From: Terasakiispira papahanaumokuakeensis
GTDB lineage: Bacteria; Pseudomonadota; Gammaproteobacteria; Pseudomonadales; Halomonadaceae
Assembly: GCF_001709345.1 (NCBI RefSeq)
Contig: NZ_MDTQ01000001.1
Location: 3,020,182 to 3,084,181 of the forward strand
DNA length: 64,000 bases
Reading direction: 5' to 3'
The position numbers were made by a program, and so were the translations under genes. This document shows positions 27,128-35,759 of the stretch, piece after piece (positions within the stretch are counted from its first letter, which is position 1; every line of letters starts with the position of its first letter). Under the pieces are notes generated by a model. It was not told the DNA's origin. It made no database searches and saw only the letters and a program-made list of their open reading frames with translations.

Positions 27128-28405
27128 ATGCTTTTGGCCATGTTTGCGACTTTTTTGATTCATGTCCTGATCGGTTTGCCGCTTTTTCTGGCCCTGATCT
27201 CAACCGCCATTGTCGGTTTCTCCTTTATCGACTTATCGCTGCTACCCCGGATGCTGCCCCAACAGTTCTTCGGGGGCATTGATGCGTTTTCCCTCATGGC
27301 CATTCCCCTCTTCGTACTGGCGGGGACGTTAATGAATGCGACCGGCATGACCGAACGGCTCATGACCCTGGCACGCGCCATGGTTGGTCACCTAAGAGGA
27401 GGACTGGGCTATGTCAACGTCGTCTCCAGCGTCTTCTTTGCCGGGGTCAATGGCTCCGCCGTGGCCGATACCTCAGCGCTAGGCTCATTGTTGGTCCCAG
27501 CGATGCGTAAAGAAGGCTATTCAACCTCTTATGCCGCTGGGCTCACCGCTGGCAGCTCCTTGATCGGCCCGATCATTCCCCCCAGCATCTTCATGATTCT
27601 ATATGCCTCGCTCACGAACACCTCCGTAGGTGATCTGTTCTTGGCAGGCGTCATTCCAGGTTTGCTGTTAGGGCTGGCCTTTATGATCATGAACTGGGTT
27701 CACGTTCGCCGTCACGGGATTACCGCAACAGGTGAAAAACCGACGCCACTGAAGGTCATTAAAGCGGTGTGGGGCGCACTGCCCGCTTTAATCGCGCCAT
27801 TTTTGATTGTCTTTGGAATTGTGCTGGGGTTTGTCACACCCACCGAGTCAGGCGTTTTAATCGTCACCTATGTTGCTCTGCTGGGCCTGATTAACCGTGA
27901 GCTATCGCTCAAACGGCTCTGGCAAGCACTCGGAGAAACGGCACGACTGACCTCTGCCATCTTCATGATCATGGCTGCAGCTTCGGTCGTCAGTTGGTTA
28001 TTGTCTTATGCTCAGGTGCCCGCTCAATTTGCGATGATGCTGACCCCCTTCACCGATAATCCCTTACTGATTCTGGTGATGCTCAGCTTGATTACCTTTG
28101 TCACAGGCATGTTCATGGAAGAAGTCTCAGCGCTGATGCTGCTGACGCCGATTTTCCTGCCGATTGCGACTCAGGCCGGTATTGATCCGATTCACCTGGG
28201 CATCATCATTACGCTCAACATCACCATCGCGCTGATCACGCCGCCTATGGGCGCTTGTGTCTTTGTCGCGGCGGCCGTCAGTCGACTGGAAATCACCACA
28301 CTGTTTCGCACAATTTGGCCTTTCGTACTGGTGGCCATCGCGGTGCTCGGATTGCTGATTTTAATGCCGGAAATGGTGCTGTTTCTTCCTAATCTTATGA
28401 GTTAA
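27128..28405 (+). CDS. TRAP transporter large permease subunit (DctM family)
   Basis: The 425-residue polytopic protein is the ion-coupled translocation subunit. DctM signatures visible are GGIDAFSLMAIPLFVLAGTLM, VSSVFFAGVNGSAVADTSALG and AGSSLIGPIIPPS, with the second repeat carrying ITPPMGACVFVAAAV. A GGGAG ribosome site precedes the ATG. It is followed after five bases by the dipeptidase gene, so binding protein, small and large subunits and the peptidase form one functional group. Confidence 0.94.
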   Translation: MLLAMFATFLIHVLIGLPLFLALISTAIVGFSFIDLSLLPRMLPQQFFGGIDAFSLMAIPLFVLAGTLMNATGMTERLMTLARAMVGHLRGGLGYVNVVSSVFFAGVNGSAVADTSALGSLLVPAMRKEGYSTSYAAGLTAGSSLIGPIIPPSIFMILYASLTNTSVGDLFLAGVIPGLLLGLAFMIMNWVHVRRHGITATGEKPTPLKVIKAVWGALPALIAPFLIVFGIVLGFVTPTESGVLIVTYVALLGLINRELSLKRLWQALGETARLTSAIFMIMAAASVVSWLLSYAQVPAQFAMMLTPFTDNPLLILVMLSLITFVTGMFMEEVSALMLLTPIFLPIATQAGIDPIHLGIIITLNITIALITPPMGACVFVAAAVSRLEITTLFRTIWPFVLVAIAVLGLLILMPEMVLFLPNLMS

Positions 28406-28410
28406 TTGAA

Positions 28411-29202
28411 ATGTCTTTAAGTTCACGACCCATGACTGATTTACCGATCCCGGACCTACCGGTGCCGGATTGGCAAACCATCAGCCAGATCCCGATTCAT
28501 GAATCGGCCGAAGCATTTCAAGCGATCAGTCTATCGCCTAAAATCCGCACTTGGCCGGCTTACTTTAAAATGGGTATTGCCCATACGATGCCAGAATGCT
28601 ATATCCGCGAAGGCGTCTATCAGCGCCTGCTGGAAGCCACACGTTACTTGCCTGATCATCTGACACTGGTGGTACTTGACGGCTGGCGCCCGTTTAAAGT
28701 TCAGCAATTTCTTTATGAGACCTTTTTAGCCCTGCTATCCGAAGCCCAGCCCGATTGGGATGAGGCACAGCGAATTGCTCAAGCACGCCAACTGGTCTCG
28801 CCGCCCAGCATAGACCCTAAAGCCCCAAGCCCCCATGTCACCGGCGGCTCCATTGATGTCACCTTAATGGATGCTGACGGCTGCTTATTGAACATGGGCA
28901 CCTTGTTTGATGAGGCCAGCCCTTTAGCATTCAGTGCGGCCTTCGAAGGTCGTGATGACTTGACCGCAACCCAGCAAGAGGCTCGCGATCATCGGCGTTT
29001 GCTCTATCACGCCATGCGACAGGCCGGCTTCACAAACTTGCCGACTGAATGGTGGCACTACGACTACGGCAACCAAATGTGGGCCTGGCACCGTCTAGAG
29101 GCAGGTGAAATCAATGCGGAATCAGCTCAAGCCCACTACGGCGTCAGCCATCCTCATACCTTGGAGTACATGTGGCGCTCACAACTTGGGCTGCCCCACT
29201 AA
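28411..29202 (+). CDS. VanX/DdpX-type D-alanyl-D-alanine dipeptidase
   Basis: The 263-residue zinc peptidase belongs to the M15D family. The zinc-site motif SPHVTGGSIDVTL matches SxHxxGxAxD and the C-terminal EWWHYDYG supplies the catalytic glutamate and third ligand; the arginine in LDGWRP is also conserved. VanX/DdpX enzymes split D-Ala-D-Ala. There is no signal peptide, so it acts on imported dipeptide. It begins five bases after the TRAP permease gene; the pairing suggests uptake and cleavage of a D,D-dipeptide or related compound (inference). Its first residues hold a 15-bp tandem duplication (DLPIP-DLPVP). ATG at 28432 is an alternative start. Confidence 0.87.
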   Translation: MSLSSRPMTDLPIPDLPVPDWQTISQIPIHESAEAFQAISLSPKIRTWPAYFKMGIAHTMPECYIREGVYQRLLEATRYLPDHLTLVVLDGWRPFKVQQFLYETFLALLSEAQPDWDEAQRIAQARQLVSPPSIDPKAPSPHVTGGSIDVTLMDADGCLLNMGTLFDEASPLAFSAAFEGRDDLTATQQEARDHRRLLYHAMRQAGFTNLPTEWWHYDYGNQMWAWHRLEAGEINAESAQAHYGVSHPHTLEYMWRSQLGLPH

Positions 29203-29213
29203 ACTGAGCTCCC

Positions 29214-29241
29214 TTAACCGGTCCAGGGATTGACCGGTTAA
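29214..29241. terminator. Bidirectional terminator hairpin
   Basis: TTAACCGGTC and GACCGGTTAA make a perfect 10-bp stem with an 8-base loop between the convergent dipeptidase and GlxA-type genes. Confidence 0.65.
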
Positions 29242-29262
29242 CTCACCATGATTCGCTCAGCC

Positions 29263-30252
29263 CTACAAAGTAGATTGGCGCTCTTCCCGTGGCGGATAAC
29301 CAAAGTGATTGCGATAGCGGGTCGTAAAGTGTGATGCACTGGTAAAGCCCACCCGAAGCGCCACCTCACCAATAGACCAAGCAGTCTCTCGGAGCAAACG
29401 CTGGGCTTGCTGTAAACGCAGATTTAAATAATAGCGTGATGGCATCGCATCCAGATGTTGACGAAATAAGCGCTCCAGTTGACGCCGAGAAATACCTAAA
29501 TGGTGAGCCAGCTCATCGGCTGATAAGGGCTCACTGATATTCGCTTCCATCATCGCGACAGCATCACGGAGATGAATCGGCGCATGGCTTAACCGTGCTT
29601 TCAACGGCACATGCTGAGGCTCATCGGGTAAGCGAATACGCTCCATCACAAAATGCTCGGAAATACTGGCCGCCATCGATTTACCATAACGAGCGCCAAT
29701 CCAAGTCACCATCATATCCATAGAGGCCGTCCCCCCCCCACAGGTCATGCGTTGCCGGTCCAGCTCGAACAAGTTACGCGTCACAATAACCTTTGGGTAA
29801 GTTTCGCCAAAATGATCTGCGCGCTGCCAATGTAATGCTGCCCGATAACCATCTAACAAACCGGCTTCGGCCAAAGGTTGAGTCCCCGTGGCGATCCCAC
29901 CCAACATCACACCGGACCGGGCTTGCTGACGCAACCAGTTAAATAAAGCGGTCGCATCAGTCGACTGACGATAACGCCCTCCGACCACCATCAGCACATC
30001 CAACGGCGTATGAAAAGCATGAATGGAGCAGCATGGCTGAACCGCCAAAGGGGTTGAACTGTCGACTGGCAAGTGCCGCGCCTCTTCAAGCGGGGCTTCA
30101 TCTTGCGTCAGTGCCTGAATACGATAAAGCGGTCGGCCGGCTAATTCATTCGCGACCTGGAGGGGTTCTAACGCACAAGCAAGCGCCAGCATCGAAAAGC
30201 CGGGCAGTAGCAAAAAACCAATATGAGTCGTGTCGAGCGTCGGAGTCTCCAC
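29263..30252 (-). CDS. GlxA/ArgR-type regulator (DJ-1/PfpI domain plus AraC DNA-binding domain)
   Basis: The 329-residue protein joins an N-terminal class I glutamine-amidotransferase-like domain (residues 10-190) to a C-terminal AraC/XylS double helix-turn-helix (about 220-320; LSADELAHHLGISRRQLERLF). The nucleophile elbow position reads GGIATGTQPLAE, without the cysteine needed for catalysis, so the first domain should be a ligand sensor. This family includes Pseudomonas ArgR (arginine), CdhR (carnitine) and GbdR (betaine). With aru genes 6 kb away an arginine role is possible but unproven. It starts with GTG; no ATG fits the frame at that place. Confidence 0.83.
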   Translation of the reverse strand: METPTLDTTHIGFLLLPGFSMLALACALEPLQVANELAGRPLYRIQALTQDEAPLEEARHLPVDSSTPLAVQPCCSIHAFHTPLDVLMVVGGRYRQSTDATALFNWLRQQARSGVMLGGIATGTQPLAEAGLLDGYRAALHWQRADHFGETYPKVIVTRNLFELDRQRMTCGGGTASMDMMVTWIGARYGKSMAASISEHFVMERIRLPDEPQHVPLKARLSHAPIHLRDAVAMMEANISEPLSADELAHHLGISRRQLERLFRQHLDAMPSRYYLNLRLQQAQRLLRETAWSIGEVALRVGFTSASHFTTRYRNHFGYPPREERQSTL

Positions 30253-30286
30253 GGCATTGGCCTTACTCTGTATTGAATGGAAAAAA

Positions 30287-30347
30287 GATGGCCGAGGGCT
30301 TTAATAACGGAAACGTCACACGACGTTCACTCAAGCGCTCGGCCATC
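30287..30347 (-). terminator. Rho-independent terminator of fabV
   Basis: On the minus strand GATGGCCGAGCGCTT pairs with AAGCCCTCGGCCATC (14 of 15 positions, 31-base loop) and is followed directly by TTTTTTCC. It lies 35 bp after the fabV stop. Confidence 0.75.
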
Positions 30348-30381
30348 CATTACGACCGTTGAGAACAACGGCCATTCACTT

Positions 30382-31584
30382 TTAAATGGATTCGGGCTCA
30401 AAGCCCACATCAGGATTCACATCGGCTTCATAGTCAATATCATCACGGTCAAAGCCAAATAGCTTGAGAAACTCATGCTTATAACCTGCATAATCCGTTA
30501 ACTCAAACAGATTGTCAGAGGTTACATCCGCCCATAACGCTTTGCAGGCTTCTTGTACATCGTCACGCAGCTCCCGATCATCCATCCGCAAGCGGCCGGC
30601 TTCATCCAGATCCATCGGCTGGCCGTCTGCACGATACAACTGCGTTGCGAACAAGCGATTGAGTTGCTCGATGGTGCCTTCGTGCAGCCCTTTTTCTTTC
30701 ATGACCTTATAAACCAACGCGATATATAACGGCATGACAGGAATCGCGGCTGAAGCCTGAGTCACCACAGACTTCAACACCGCCACATTGGCACTACCAC
30801 CTTCCGGCGCCAACTTATCGTTCAGAACCTTCGCGGCGCGATCAAGGTCTTCTTTCGCTTTACCCAAGGCCCCGTGCCAATAAATCGGCCAAGTCATTTC
30901 AGTGCCGATATAGCTGAACGCCACGGTGCGTGCACCTTTGGCCAGAACACCGGCCTCACCCAGCGCCTGCATCCACAGTTCCCAATCTTCGCCACCCATG
31001 ACCTCGATCGTGTCTTGGATTTCCTGCTCAGTAGCGGGTTCAACTTCAGCTTTAATAATTTGGTCTTTATTGGTATCAATCGCAGTTGAACGATAAGTCT
31101 CACCAATAGGCTTGAGAACAGAGCGCTTCAACTCACCTGAATCCGGCAGTTTGCGGACAGGAGAAGCCAGCGAGTAAACCACGAGGTCGACCTCTCCTAA
31201 ATCCTGCTGAATCAGCTCAACCGCTTTAGCGCGCATCTCGTGAGAAAAAGCATCGCCATTAATCGACTTGGCATACAGTCCCGCTTCTTGCGCCGCTTGC
31301 TCGAAAGCCCAGCTGTTGTAATACCCGGCGGTCCCTGGTTTACGCTCAGTGCCCGGCTTTTCCAAGTAAACCCCTAACGTGGCGGCCTGGTAGCCGAAAG
31401 CAGCCGTAATACGGGCGGCCAAGCCATAACCGGAAGATGCACCAATCACCAGGACTTTTTTAGGCCCTTGACCGGAAAATGCTTGCTGACGAGTGACCGC
31501 GACCTGCTCCGCGACATTCAGCTGACATCCGGTGGGATGGGTCGTGGTACAGATAAAACCGCGATACTTAGGCTTAATGATCAT
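30382..31584 (-). CDS. fabV: Trans-2-enoyl-ACP reductase, FabV type
   Basis: The 400-residue NADH-dependent enzyme reduces enoyl-ACP in the last step of each fatty acid elongation round. The nucleotide-binding motif is [16 protein letters not shown] (residues 44-59). The FabV active site Tyr-X8-Lys is present as Tyr235 and Lys244 ([12 protein letters not shown]). Start at 31584 gives the family N-terminus [17 protein letters not shown] and is preceded by AGAGG; a start at 31632 adds unrelated residues. FabV is typical of Vibrio, Pseudomonas and relatives and is known to resist triclosan. The gene stands alone, with its own terminator. Confidence 0.95.
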   Translation of the reverse strand: MIIKPKYRGFICTTTHPTGCQLNVAEQVAVTRQQAFSGQGPKKVLVIGASSGYGLAARITAAFGYQAATLGVYLEKPGTERKPGTAGYYNSWAFEQAAQEAGLYAKSINGDAFSHEMRAKAVELIQQDLGEVDLVVYSLASPVRKLPDSGELKRSVLKPIGETYRSTAIDTNKDQIIKAEVEPATEQEIQDTIEVMGGEDWELWMQALGEAGVLAKGARTVAFSYIGTEMTWPIYWHGALGKAKEDLDRAAKVLNDKLAPEGGSANVAVLKSVVTQASAAIPVMPLYIALVYKVMKEKGLHEGTIEQLNRLFATQLYRADGQPMDLDEAGRLRMDDRELRDDVQEACKALWADVTSDNLFELTDYAGYKHEFLKLFGFDRDDIDYEADVNPDVGFEPESI

Positions 31585-31812
31585 CCTTTGGCCTCTTGAG
31601 TCTGGCGATGCAAAATCTGCCAGGTCAACCAACCTGACATACGTCGTAATGAAAGAATCTGGCCGCGCATTATATCAAGACCGACGCCTTATGGGGCCTT
31701 CCGATTCAAGATAGCCATTTTAAGCAGTCTACATTCAATGGTCTTTCCTCACTCAGACCGCGACCCATACCCCGATGGGAGTGAAATCACCGCGTTGGCA
31801 TGCGATCAACAC

Positions 31813-31838
31813 TTGACATGCTCTGTATTTTTATACAG
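31813..31838 (+). promoter_or_regulatory. LexA (SOS) box within promoter of the ydjM homologue
   Basis: CTGTATTTTTATACAG at 31823-31838 fits the LexA consensus CTGT-N8-ACAG exactly with the usual AT-rich core. A perfect -35 hexamer TTGACA (31813-31818) lies just upstream, so LexA would block polymerase. It is 57 bp before the start codon at 31895. Confidence 0.8.
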
Positions 31839-31894
31839 TTTATGAAGCGCTCACAATTACCACTATTACCATACTGATCAAGGACTTAGCCTTA

Positions 31895-32608
31895 ATGGCC
31901 AATTTTGCCACTCATGTCGGCACTGCCGCAGTGCTCGGCGCAATAGGCGCCACCAGCCTAATGTTTCTAGGCACAGTAACACCAGCAGTCGCCATCGGCC
32001 TATTCATACTGACCATCGTGGGCACCATGTTACCGGATGTCGACGTGGATCATGCACGTCCCGTTAGGTGGCTGTTTACTTTCATGGCATTGGCGGGCAC
32101 CTTACTGGCGGTTTATATCACCCTACCAGAAGCGCCACCAGGCTGGGCCTTCTGGCGCACCACTCCACGCCCTGGTTGGCAAGTCGCTGTTGCGGGGATT
32201 TGTACATTTTTAACCATCCGCTATCCCTTGGCCTATGGATTCCAAAAACTGACCGTTCATCGAGGCGTCTGGCACAGCCTACTATTCGGTAGCGTGTTAT
32301 CACTCGGGTGGGTCACTTTGGCCAGCCAAGGGCTTCAGGTCACTCCGGCCATTGCCTGGTTACAAGGGGCAAGCGTCATGGTCGGTTTTTTAATCCACTT
32401 GATCCTGGATGAACTCTATAGTGTCGATTTAGAAGGCGCTCGGCTGAAGCGCTCTTTTGGCACCGCATTCAAGCTAGGGATGCCCGATCAACCGTGGGTC
32501 AACCTGCTATTGGTCGCCACAATCGCCGCACTCGTCTGGTGGTTGCCTTCTCCAGAAGCCCTCATTGATCTATTTCAGCAGACTGAATGGGCCCGTCAAA
32601 CACCTTGA
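31895..32608 (+). CDS. ydjM: YdjM-like inner-membrane metal-dependent hydrolase (LexA-regulated)
   Basis: The 237-residue polytopic protein belongs to the DUF457/YdjM group. It starts with MANFATHVGTAA, where His7 opens the metal-binding pattern, continues with GTMLPDVDVDH (about residues 43-53), VHRGVWHSLLFG and LIHLILDELYSVD, all typical of the family. E. coli ydjM belongs to the SOS regulon; the LexA box upstream agrees. The biochemical role is unknown; membrane lipid or phosphatase chemistry has been proposed for relatives. Its last bases overlap the convergent LysR gene. Confidence 0.83.
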   Translation: MANFATHVGTAAVLGAIGATSLMFLGTVTPAVAIGLFILTIVGTMLPDVDVDHARPVRWLFTFMALAGTLLAVYITLPEAPPGWAFWRTTPRPGWQVAVAGICTFLTIRYPLAYGFQKLTVHRGVWHSLLFGSVLSLGWVTLASQGLQVTPAIAWLQGASVMVGFLIHLILDELYSVDLEGARLKRSFGTAFKLGMPDQPWVNLLLVATIAALVWWLPSPEALIDLFQQTEWARQTP

Positions 32609-33486
32609 GGAGGGTGCGCACGTAAGTGTTTCAGCAAGGCTTGTAACTTGCGCGAAGGCCGCCCAGGACTGTAAAACATTCCCACCTCAACAGGAGCTGG
32701 ATGCCACCCCGGCAAACAAGCTTCTAACTCACCAGGGTGAACACTAAGATAACCCTCTGCCATATGGACAGGGAGCAATCCAATACCCTCGCCACGACAA
32801 ATCGCATCAACTTGAAGCACGACAGTATCGCTAGTTATCCGGCTATCAAAAGGAGGTAAAGTACAGGCCAAAGCATCCGGGTGATAAACATCCAGACCCT
32901 CCTTCACCATACCGATCATATCCACCCATTGATGTTGTAATAGTTCACGTGGATGCTCAGGCACACCATGTTGGAGACGGTAAGTGGATGAGGTATAAAA
33001 ACCAAAAGACCATAGCGCCAATCGCTCGTGACGCCAGTGCTCAATGGGGGGCGGGCCAAGCCAAATCATAACATCAGCCTGTTCCAGTGTAGCGGGGGTA
33101 GCATGCCCTTGAATATGCATCCGAAGCCCTGGGTATCGCGCTAAAAAAGCGTTAGCTTCGCGCACGAGCCAACTTCTCAAAAAGACCTGATCCGCCACCA
33201 CCAACAGTTCACCGCTGATCGACTCAGTCAAGGATTCCAAAGCCTCTTGTCCTTGACTAGCGACTTCCAGAATTTGCCGACAGTAAACGCTAAATAACTG
33301 TCCGGCCTCGGTCAATTGTAATCGATTGCCCTGGCGGACCACCAAAGACTGCCCTAGATCTGCTTCTAACTGCGACAAACGTCGGCTTAAAGTGGATTTA
33401 GGTTGAGCCAATCGTTCAGCAGCTGCCGTTAAGCTCCCGTAACGATACAACGCATCGAACGCTTTTAACGCCCCAAGATCATGCAC
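32596..33486 (-). CDS. LysR-family transcriptional regulator
   Basis: The 296-residue protein has the LysR helix-turn-helix at residues 5-62 (YGSLTAAAERLAQPKSTLSRRLSQLE) and an effector-binding domain. It starts with GTG behind a strong AAAGGAGGGG ribosome site. Its stop overlaps the end of ydjM by 13 bases on the other strand. It is divergent from the TonB receptor gene, 163 bp away, but no T-N11-A site pair can be assigned with confidence. Target and effector are unknown. Confidence 0.87.
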   Translation of the reverse strand: MHDLGALKAFDALYRYGSLTAAAERLAQPKSTLSRRLSQLEADLGQSLVVRQGNRLQLTEAGQLFSVYCRQILEVASQGQEALESLTESISGELLVVADQVFLRSWLVREANAFLARYPGLRMHIQGHATPATLEQADVMIWLGPPPIEHWRHERLALWSFGFYTSSTYRLQHGVPEHPRELLQHQWVDMIGMVKEGLDVYHPDALACTLPPFDSRITSDTVVLQVDAICRGEGIGLLPVHMAEGYLSVHPGELEACLPGWHPAPVEVGMFYSPGRPSRKLQALLKHLRAHPPQGV

Positions 33487-33612
33487 TCGCCCCTCCTTTC
33501 CTCATATTGATAACCATTTTTATATCAAACGCCCCTATTGTTCCATATATGCAACATAGATTTCATGTTTTACCTCTTTAACAACAATTCAATATCAATA
33601 TCATACGCACAT

Positions 33613-33631
33613 GTTTTTAAGAATCATTATC
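33613..33631 (+). promoter_or_regulatory. Fur box before the TonB receptor gene
   Basis: GTTTTTAAGAATCATTATC matches the 19-bp Fur consensus at 14 positions; the right half AATCATTATC is perfect. It lies 18 bp before the start codon. AT-rich sequence with ATATCAATATCA upstream may hold the -10 region or a second weak site. Confidence 0.6.
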
Positions 33632-33649
33632 AAGTGATAAGGAAGCGTC

Positions 33650-35623
33650 ATGACGATCTACAAGTCTGTCACCGTGGCCAGTCTGGCCAGTGTCTTGAGT
33701 TACACACCGCTCGTTGCTGCTGAAGACACCGCTAACGAGCCCACTGAACAGCTGGATAAAATGGTCGTCACAGCCGCGGGTTTCGAGCAAAGCGTAGCCG
33801 ATGCCCCTGCCAGTATCAGCGTGATCACACGTGATCAATTGGAAAATAAATACTACCGCGATGTCACGGATGCCTTAAAACAAGTGCCGGGCGTGATTGT
33901 GACCGGCGGTGGCGACAATACGGATATCAGTATCAGAGGGATGGGGGCTAACTACACATTAATCCTGGTGGATGGTAAGCGCCAGAGCAGCCGAGAAACC
34001 CGCCCGAACAGTGATGGGCCAGGCATTGAACAAGGCTGGCTGCCGCCGTTAGCTGCGATTGATCGAATCGAAGTGGTCCGTGGCCCCATGTCCACACTAT
34101 ACGGATCCGATGCCATTGGTGGTGTCATTAATATTATCACCCGTAAAGTCGCCGACCGATGGCATGGCCAAATTGATATGAGCACGGTGTATCAAGAAAA
34201 CCGTGACTCCGGTGATATCCAACAAGGCAGTGTCTATCTGGCAGGTCCATTGATTCCTCAGCGCTTAGGCTTACAACTGCGTGCCCAGACCGATCAGCGT
34301 GATGAAGACGAGATCGAGCATGGTTATGCCGATAAAAGCTTACACAGTGGCTCAGCTAAATTTGACTTCACACCGAATGAGCAGCATGACATCGCGTTTG
34401 AGGCGGGCATCTCCAAGCAGGATCGCCGCAATAACCTAGGCAAATCAGCCCAGAGCAGTGGTTGTCGCGGCGAATGTGAAGATTCAGTCAATGAATATAA
34501 TCGACGCTATGTGTCCCTCTCACATACCGGTCACTTCGGTTTCGGTACCACCGATAGTTATGTTCAGCGCGAAGAAACCGATAACAAAAGTCGCGATATG
34601 AATATCGAAAATCTCGTGGCGAAAACCAGCCTGGTGATGGCCCTAGGCAATCATATGACGACATTAGGGGCTGAATATGAAAAAGCCGAACTGACCGATG
34701 AAAGCTCCAATCAGCTGCCGAACTCGGACAGGGATTATATCGAAAACAGCAAGTGGGCCGCGTTTATTGAAGATGACTGGCAACTGACAGAGACCTTTGC
34801 CGTCACAGCAGGTCTGCGTATGGATGACGATGATAATTTTGGCGAGCATTACAGCCCACGCTTGTATGGCCGTTGGCAGCCGGTAGCGAATTGGACGTTC
34901 AAAGGGGGCGTGTCAACCGGCTATAAATCCCCCAGCCTGCGCGCCATCACCCCCGATTGGGGACAAGTCAGCCGAGGCGGCAACATCTATGGCAACCCGG
35001 ACCTTGAGCCCGAAACATCCACCAATACAGAACTCGGCGTCATTTACTCAGCACCCAACGGGCTCAATGGGAGTTTCACTGTCTTCCATAATGACTTTGA
35101 TGACAAAATCACCCGCGTGACCTGTCCGGAAGATATTTGTACCGATGGCCCCAACGATTTTGGTAGCGACCCCACTTATCGGATCAATGTCGACAAGGCC
35201 GTGACTCAAGGGGTTGAACTCAGTTTATCAGCGCCGCTGTCTGAAACCCTCGACTTCACCGCCAGCTATACCTACACCGATTCTGAACAAAAGTCGGGGG
35301 AGTACGAAGGTCAGCCGCTGAACAAACTACCCGAACACTTGCTCAATACGACACTTGATTGGCAAGCCACAGAACGTTTCGCACAATGGACGCGTATTAC
35401 GTTCCGCGGCCGCGAAAGCCAACCCGTTGAAGGGCCTTCGAGTCGAAGCACGCGCGCGCCCTCCTACACCTTTGTCGACACAGGCTTCACCTATCAATTA
35501 ACCGACCAAGCCCGCCTAAAAGCAGGCGTCTACAACCTCTTTGACAAGGATGTGGACTACGACAACTACGGCTATGTCGAAGATGGTCGCCGCTACTGGC
35601 TCGGGCTCACGGTTGATATCTGA
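33650..35623 (+). CDS. TonB-dependent siderophore receptor (CirA/IrgA/FepA type)
   Basis: The 657-residue outer-membrane receptor has a signal peptide (residues 1-24), a TonB box candidate DKMVVTA, a plug domain (about 45-165; DALKQVPGV, ISIRGMGANYTLILVDGKR, IDRIEVVRGPMSTLYGSDAIGGVINIITRK) and a 22-strand barrel ending in YWLGLTVDI. The plug wording is closest to catecholate receptors such as CirA, IrgA and FepA. The last residue is Ile rather than the usual Phe/Trp. The upstream Fur box indicates induction under iron limitation. A binding-protein gene follows after a terminator. The exact siderophore is unknown. Confidence 0.92.
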   Translation: MTIYKSVTVASLASVLSYTPLVAAEDTANEPTEQLDKMVVTAAGFEQSVADAPASISVITRDQLENKYYRDVTDALKQVPGVIVTGGGDNTDISIRGMGANYTLILVDGKRQSSRETRPNSDGPGIEQGWLPPLAAIDRIEVVRGPMSTLYGSDAIGGVINIITRKVADRWHGQIDMSTVYQENRDSGDIQQGSVYLAGPLIPQRLGLQLRAQTDQRDEDEIEHGYADKSLHSGSAKFDFTPNEQHDIAFEAGISKQDRRNNLGKSAQSSGCRGECEDSVNEYNRRYVSLSHTGHFGFGTTDSYVQREETDNKSRDMNIENLVAKTSLVMALGNHMTTLGAEYEKAELTDESSNQLPNSDRDYIENSKWAAFIEDDWQLTETFAVTAGLRMDDDDNFGEHYSPRLYGRWQPVANWTFKGGVSTGYKSPSLRAITPDWGQVSRGGNIYGNPDLEPETSTNTELGVIYSAPNGLNGSFTVFHNDFDDKITRVTCPEDICTDGPNDFGSDPTYRINVDKAVTQGVELSLSAPLSETLDFTASYTYTDSEQKSGEYEGQPLNKLPEHLLNTTLDWQATERFAQWTRITFRGRESQPVEGPSSRSTRAPSYTFVDTGFTYQLTDQARLKAGVYNLFDKDVDYDNYGYVEDGRRYWLGLTVDI

Positions 35624-35678
35624 TCCGTTAAATACTGAGCCATTCACAAGGTTCAAAGGTTTTGTGTTCAGGTTTTGG

Positions 35679-35703
35679 CGCCAGCAGCTGCTGGCGTCTT
35701 TTT
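35679..35703 (+). terminator. Rho-independent terminator after TonB receptor
   Basis: CGCCAGCAG-CTGCTGGCG forms a fully self-complementary GC-rich hairpin followed by TCTTTTTC, 56 bp after the receptor stop. Confidence 0.8.
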
Positions 35704-35759
35704 CATACATCAATGCTCACCCCACACACATCAAAAACTCAACACCAAAAGGAAGGCTC

